NCBI RefSeq assembly: GCF_000003605.2
Contig: NW_003134155.1
Span: forward strand, 1-40,460
DNA length: 40,460 nucleotides
Direction: 5' to 3'
DNA from: Saccoglossus kowalevskii
Taxonomy: Eukaryota; Hemichordata; Enteropneusta; Harrimaniidae
Shown here: positions 36,129 to 40,460 of the stretch, one piece after another
How positions within the stretch are numbered: position 1 is the stretch's first letter
Layout of the letters: every line of letters begins with the position of its first letter
Translations under genes and position numbers: made by a program
Notes under the pieces: generated by a model
What the model saw: the letters and a program-made list of their open reading frames with translations, nothing else
Databases searched by the model: none
What the model was told of the DNA's origin: nothing

Positions 36129-36749
36129 ACCACCCATGGCTGTATTTGAAGTGAGGTTTTCTGGTTACCACCCATGGCTGTATTTGAAGTAAAGTTTTCT
36201 GGTTACCACTCATGGCTGTAATTGAAGTGAGGTTTGCTGGTTGCCACACATGGCTGTGTTTGAAGTGAGGTTTTCTGGTTACCACCCATGGCTGTGTTTG
36301 AAGTAAGGTTTTCTGGTTACCACCCATGGCTGTGTTTGGAGTGAGATTTGCTGGTTACCACTCATGGGTGTGTTTGAAGTAAGGTTTTCTGGTTACCACT
36401 CATGGCTGTGTTTGAAGTGAGGTTTTCTGGTTACCACCCATGGCTGTATTTGAAGTAAGGTTTTCTGTTTACCACTCATGGCTGTGTTTGAAGTGAGGTT
36501 TGCTGGTTACCACCTATGGCTGTGTTTGAAGTGAGGTTTGCTGGGGACCACCCATGGCTGTATTTGAAGTGAGGTTTGCTGGTTACCACCCATGGCTGTA
36601 TTTGGAGTGAGGTTTGCTGGTTACCACTCATGGCTGTGTTTGAAGTGAGGTTGTCTGGTTACCACCCATGGCTGTATTTGAAGTAAGGTTTTCTGGCTAC
36701 CGCTCATGGCTGTATTTGAAGTGAGGTTTTCTGGTTACCACTCATGGCT
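36129..36749. repeat. Copy of 18540-19160 at the right end
   Basis: The match is at a constant offset of 17,589 bp and includes GGTTGCCACACATGG (about 36240 and 18651), a CACCTATGG monomer, GGGGACC (36543) and TTCTGGCTACCGC (about 36691 and 19102). It is the left part of the rearranged copy of 18.5-23.1 kb. Confidence 0.88.
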
Positions 36750-38119
36750 GTGGTTGAAGTGAGGTTTGCTGGTTTCCACTCATGGCTGTATTTGAAGTGA
36801 GGTTTGCCGGTTACCACTCATGGCTGTATTTGAAGTGAGGTTTGCTGGTTACCACTCATGGCTGTATTTGAAGTGAGGTTTGCTGGTTACCATCCATGGC
36901 TGTGTTTGGAGTGAGGTTTGCTGGTTACCACTAATGGCTGTATTTGAAGTAAGGTTTTCTGGTTTCCACTCATGGCTGTGTTTGAAGTGAGGTTTTCTGA
37001 TTACCACCCATGGCTGTGTTTGAAGTGAGGTTTTCTGATTACCACCCATAGCTGTATTTGAAGTAAGGATTTATGGTTACCACCCATGGCTGTGCTTGGA
37101 GTGCGATTTGCTGGTTACCACTCATGGGTGTGTTTGAAGTAAGGCTTTCTGGTTACCACTCATGGCTGTGTTTGAAGTGAGGTTTTCTGGTTACCACCCA
37201 TGGCTGTATTTGAATTAAGGTTTTCTGTTTACCACTCATGGCTGTGTTTGAAGTGAGGTTTGCTGGTTACCACCTATGGCTGTGTTTGAAGTGAGGTTTG
37301 CTGGGGACCACCCATGGCTGTGTTTGGAGTGAGGTTTGCTGGTTACTACTCATGGCTGTGTTTCAAGTAAGGTGTTCTGGTTACCACTCATGGCTGTGTT
37401 TGAAGTGAGGTTGTCTGGTTACCACCCATGGCTGAATTTGAAGTAAGGTTTTCTGGTTACCGCTCATGGCTGTATTTGAAGTGAAGTTTTCTGGTTACCA
37501 CTCATGGCTGTAATTAAAGTGAGGTTTGCTTGATGCCACCCATGGCTGTGTTTGAAGTGAGGTTTTCTGGTTACCACCCATGGCTGTATTTGAAGTGAGG
37601 TTTTCTGGTTACCACCCATGGCTGTATTTTAAGTAAAGTTTTCTGGTTACCACTCATGGCTGTAATTGAAGTGAGGTTTGCTGGTTGCCATCCATGGCTG
37701 TGTTTGAAGTGAGGTTTTCTGGTTACCACCCATGGCTGTGTTTGAAGTAAGGTTTTCTGGTTACCACCCAAGGCTGTGTTTGGAGTGAGATTTGCTGGTT
37801 ACCACTCATGGGTGTGTTTGAAGTAAGGTTTTCTGGTTTCCGCTCATGGCTGTGTTTGAAGTGAGATTTTCTGGTTACCACCCATGGCTGTATTTGAAGT
37901 GAGATTAGCTGGTTACCACTCATGGCTGTATTTGGAGTGAGGTTGTCTGGTTACCACCCATGGCTGTATTTGAAGTGAGGTTTGTTGGTTACCACTCGTG
38001 GCTGTGTTTGGAGTGAGATTTGCTGGTTACCACCTATGGCTGTGTTTGAAGTGAGATTTGCTGGTTACACTCATGGCTGTATTTGAAGTGAGTTTGCCGG
38101 TTACCACCCATGGCTGTAA
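36750..38119. repeat. Satellite mosaic inserted in the right-end copy
   Basis: In the left counterpart only about 580 bp (19160-19740) lie between the flanking matches, while here there are about 1,370 bp. The extra sequence is satellite with AAGGATTTATGG (37067), GGGGACC (37305), TTACTACTC with TTTCAAGTAAGG, a TTGATGCCACCC variant (about 37530), CACTCGTGG (about 37993) and two adjacent monomers each one base short (GGTTACACTC at 38063 and GTGAGTTTGCC at 38089). No gene is present. Confidence 0.75.
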
Positions 38120-39315
38120 TTTGAAGTGAGGTTTGTTGGTTACCACTCATGGCTGTGTTCGGAGTGAGATTTGCTGGTTACCACTTATGGCTGTGTTTGG
38201 AGTGAGGTTTGCTGGTTACCACCCATGGCTGTGTTTGAAGTGAGGTTTGCTGGTTACCAATCATGGCTGTATTTGAAGTTAGGTTTGCCGGTTACCACTC
38301 ATGGCTGTATTTGAAGTGAGGTTTGCTGGTTACCACTCATGGTTGTGTTTGAAGTGAGGTTTGCTGGTTACCACTCATGGCTGTATTTGAAGAGAGGTTT
38401 GCTGGTTACCACTCATGGTTGTGATTGAAGTGAGATTTGCTGGTAACTACTCATGGCTGTATTTGAAGTGAGGTTTGCTGGTTACCACTCATGGCTGTGT
38501 TTGAAGTGAGGTTTGCTGTTTACCAACCATGGCTGTGTTTGAAGTGAGATTTGCTGGTTACCACCCATGGCTGTATTTGAAGTGATGTTTGCTGGTTACC
38601 ACTCATGGCTGTATTTGAAGTGAGGTTTACTGGTTACCACCCATGGCTGTGTTTGGAGTGAGGTTTGCTGGTTACCACTCATCGCTGTATTTGGAGTGAG
38701 GTTTTTTGGTTACCACCCATGTCTGTGTTTGAAGTGAGGTTTGCTGGTGACCACTCATGGCTGTGTTTGAAGTGAGGTTTGCTGGTTACCACCCATGGCT
38801 GTGTTTGAAGTGAGATTTGCTGGTTACCACCCATGGCTGTGTTTGAAGGGAGGTTTTCTGGTTACCACCCATGGCTGTATTTGACGTGAGGTTTGCTGGT
38901 TACCACCAATGGCTGTTTTTGAAATGAGGTTTGCTGGTTACCACTCATGGTTGTGTTTGGAGTGAGGTTTGCTGGTTACCACTCATGGCTGTAATTGGAG
39001 TGAGGTTTGCTGGTTACCACTCATGGCTGTATTTGGAGTGAGGTTTTCTGGTTACCACCCATGGTTGTGTTTGGAGTGAGATTTGCTGGTTACCACTCAT
39101 GGGTGTGTTTGAAGTAAGGTTTTCTGGTTACCACCCATGGCTGTATTTGAAATAAGGTTTTCTGGTTACCACTCATGGCTGTGTTTGAAGTAAGGTGTTC
39201 TGGTTACCACTCATGGCTGTGTTTACAGTGAGGTTTTCTGGTTACCACCCGTGGCTGTATTTGAAGTAAGGTTTCCTGGTTACCACTCATGGCTGTATTT
39301 AAAGTGAGGTTTGCT
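38120..39315. repeat. Satellite block E, copy at right end
   Basis: This copy matches 19740-20930 at an offset of 18,385 bp with few differences. All 13 positions altered in 23967-24205 have the unmutated base here. Its ending retains GTAAGGTTTCC near 39262, where the other copy has GTGACGTTTCC near 20882. The run continues to GGTTGCC at about 39315 before the match fails. Confidence 0.92.
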
Positions 39316-39582
39316 GGTTGCCACCCATGGCTGTGTTTGAAGTGAGGTTTTATGGTTACCACCCATGGCTGTGTTTGAAGTGAGGTTTTCTGGTTACCAC
39401 TCATGGCTGTATTTGAAGTAAGGTTTTCTGGTTACCACCCATGGCTGTGTTTGGAGTGCGATTTGCTGGTTACCACTCATTGGTGTTTTTGAAGTAAGGT
39501 TTTCTGGTTACCACCCATGGCTGTATTTGAAGTGAGGTTTGCTGGTTGCCACCCATGGCTGTGTTTGGAGTGAGTTTTGCTG
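39316..39582. repeat. Short satellite junction before H2
   Basis: About seven monomers stand here in place of the roughly 1.27 kb present at 20936-22207. They include a TTTTATGG end (about 39347) and CTCATTGGTG (about 39477). The array is continuous across both joins. Confidence 0.75.
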
Positions 39583-40460
39583 GTTACCACTCATGGGTGT
39601 GTTTGAAGTAAGGTTTTCTGGTTACCACCCATGGCTGTATTGAAAGTAAGGTTTTCTGGTTACCACTCATGGCTGTGTTTGAAGTAAGCTGTTCTGGTTA
39701 CCACTCATGGCTGTGTTTGAAGTGAGGTTTTCTGGTTAACACCCATGGCTGTATTTGAAGTAAGGTTTTCTGGTTACCACTCATGGCTGTATTTAATGTG
39801 AGGTTTGCTGGTTGCCACCCATGGCTGTGTTTGAAGTGAGGTTTGCTGGTTACCACCCATGGCTGTGTTTGAAGTGAGGTTTTCTGGATACCACTCATGG
39901 CTGTATTTGAAGTAAGGTTTTCTGGTTACCACCCATGGCTGTGTTTGGAGTGCGATTTGCTGGTTACCACTCATTGGTGTTTTTGAAGTAAGGTTTTCTG
40001 TTTACCACTCATGGCTGTGTTTGAAGTGAGGTTTGCTGGTTACCACCCATGGCTGTGTTAGAAGTGAGGTATGCTGGGGACCACCCATGGCTGTGTTTGG
40101 AGTGAGGTTTGCTGGTTACCACTCATCGCTGTATTTGGAGTTATGTTTTTTGGTTACCACCCATGGCTGTGTTTGAAGTGAGGATTGCTGGTTACCACTC
40201 ATGGCTGTGTTTGAAGTGAGATTTGCTGGTTACCACCCATGGCTGTGTTTGAAGTGAGATTTGCTGGTTACCACCCATGGCTGTGTTTGAAGTGAGGTTT
40301 TTTGGTTACAACCCATGGCTGTATTTGACGTGAGGTTTGCTGGTTACCACCCATGGCTGTTTTTGAAGTGAGGTTTGCTGGTTACCACCCATGGTTGTGT
40401 TTGGAGTGAGGTTTGCTGGTTACCACTCATGGCTGTATTTGGAGTGAGGTTGCTGGTTAC
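39583..40460. repeat. Segmental duplication H, copy 2 (cut by window end)
   Basis: This is the second H copy, matching 22221-23100 at an offset of 17,362 bp. Its rare variants follow the same order: AAGTAAGCTG, TTTAATGTG, CTGGATACC, CTCATTGGTG, GAGGTATGC and GGAGTTATG. Private changes include GAGGATTGC near 40183, TTACAACCC near 40307 and a lost T in the last monomer (GAGGTTGCTGG, about 40445). The copy runs off the end of the window. Confidence 0.92.

Larger units (their letters stand above)
1..40460. repeat. 38-bp tandem satellite array filling the window
   Basis: Every part of the window reads as head-to-tail copies of one 38-bp unit, always in the same orientation, with no spacer and no unique insert. 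The unit starts with GGTTACC (1-7), carries CCATGG (10-15) and GAAGTGAGG (24-32), and ends in a T-rich stretch of the type GTTTTCT or GTTTGCT. At 40,460 bp this is about 1,065 copies. Variation is mostly transitions at positions 10, 20, 25, 29 and 32, plus T/G at position 36. Both array edges lie outside the window, so the true size is unknown. Such arrays are typical of eukaryotic heterochromatin. No lineage or named satellite family can be assigned from the sequence alone. Transcription or centromere function is not shown. Confidence 0.98.

Noticed and set aside
230-39974. Reverse-strand open frames of 62-98 codons with a 38-residue repeat (for example 230-430, 2566-2862, 9402-9698, 14586-14786, 39774-39974)
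   Set aside because: They are satellite read through. On the reverse strand GGTAACC gives an in-frame TAA once per 114 bp. The frame stays open only where variants such as GGTTGCC or GGGGACC remove it. No start signal, codon bias or frame conservation is seen, and neighbouring frames overlap each other.
1-40460. CRISPR array with a 38-bp repeat
   Set aside because: There are no spacers. The unit follows itself directly, and copies differ along the whole unit. No cas gene is present.
1-40460. Monomer as a dimer of a 19-bp ancestor
   Set aside because: Aligning positions 1-19 with 20-38 gives only about five matches of 19, no better than expected by chance.
1-40460. Centromere protein B box or telomere-type repeat
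   Set aside because: No TTCG....A..CGGG pattern and no short G-rich telomere motif is found. Centromere or telomere roles cannot be claimed from this sequence.
1-40460. Transposable element, LTR, tRNA or rRNA sequence inside the array
   Set aside because: No unique stretch longer than a single variant monomer was found, and no terminal inverted repeats, poly-A tails or RNA gene boxes were visible on either strand.
1-40460. Inverted duplications or orientation switches
   Set aside because: Every monomer and every long block match I followed is in the same direction. No reverse-complement GGTAACC...CCATGAG units appear on the + strand.

Overview
The whole 40.46 kb window is one uninterrupted tandem array of a 38-bp satellite (about 1,065 monomers by length). 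I found no unique sequence, transposon, RNA gene or credible protein gene in it. An array of this size with no genes points to eukaryotic heterochromatin (pericentromeric, subtelomeric or a chromosomal block). Nothing in the sequence identifies the lineage, and I do not recognise the monomer as a named satellite family.

Monomer, numbered from the conserved GGTTACC: positions 1-7 GGTTACC, 10-15 CCATGG, 24-32 GAAGTGAGG, then a T-rich end (33-38). The main variable positions are 10 (C/T), 20 (G/A), 25 (A/G), 29 (G/A), 32 (G/A) and 36 (T/G), so almost all variation is transitional. The consensus has essentially no CpG and the + strand is G+T rich (about two thirds). Reading frame is not kept from monomer to monomer because 38 is not a multiple of 3.

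The interest lies above the monomer. The array is a mosaic of segmental direct duplications, most with offsets close to whole multiples of 38 bp. From left to right: an E/D-type block (1-2125); an A1-B1-spacer-B2-A2 arrangement (2450-10627) built from two near-identical 2.5 kb and two 1.3 kb segments; a C block (10960-12550) copied at 15972-17563 and again at 17561-18700, the last step being an almost perfect 1,140-bp tandem duplication; a 608-bp tandem duplication (about 14650-15880); D/E blocks at 19150-20935 and 23091-24306; a triplicated F block (24410-29143); a G-type mosaic (29144-31600); a 722-bp tandem duplication (31848-33291); a mosaic of E, K and other variants (33292-36128); and a right end (36129-40460) that is a rearranged copy of 18540-23100. 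Several long matches lie 17.4-19.2 kb apart, suggesting a very long-range level of organisation.

The most unusual single signal is at 23967-24205. Inside a copy otherwise almost identical to 19150-20204, 13 substitutions are packed into 239 bp, and 12 of them hit a + strand C (9 C to T). Three other copies of the segment keep the unmutated state. This looks like a strand-coordinated mutation shower, or a local base-calling problem. There is no gene network to describe: the window evolves by unequal exchange and gene conversion.
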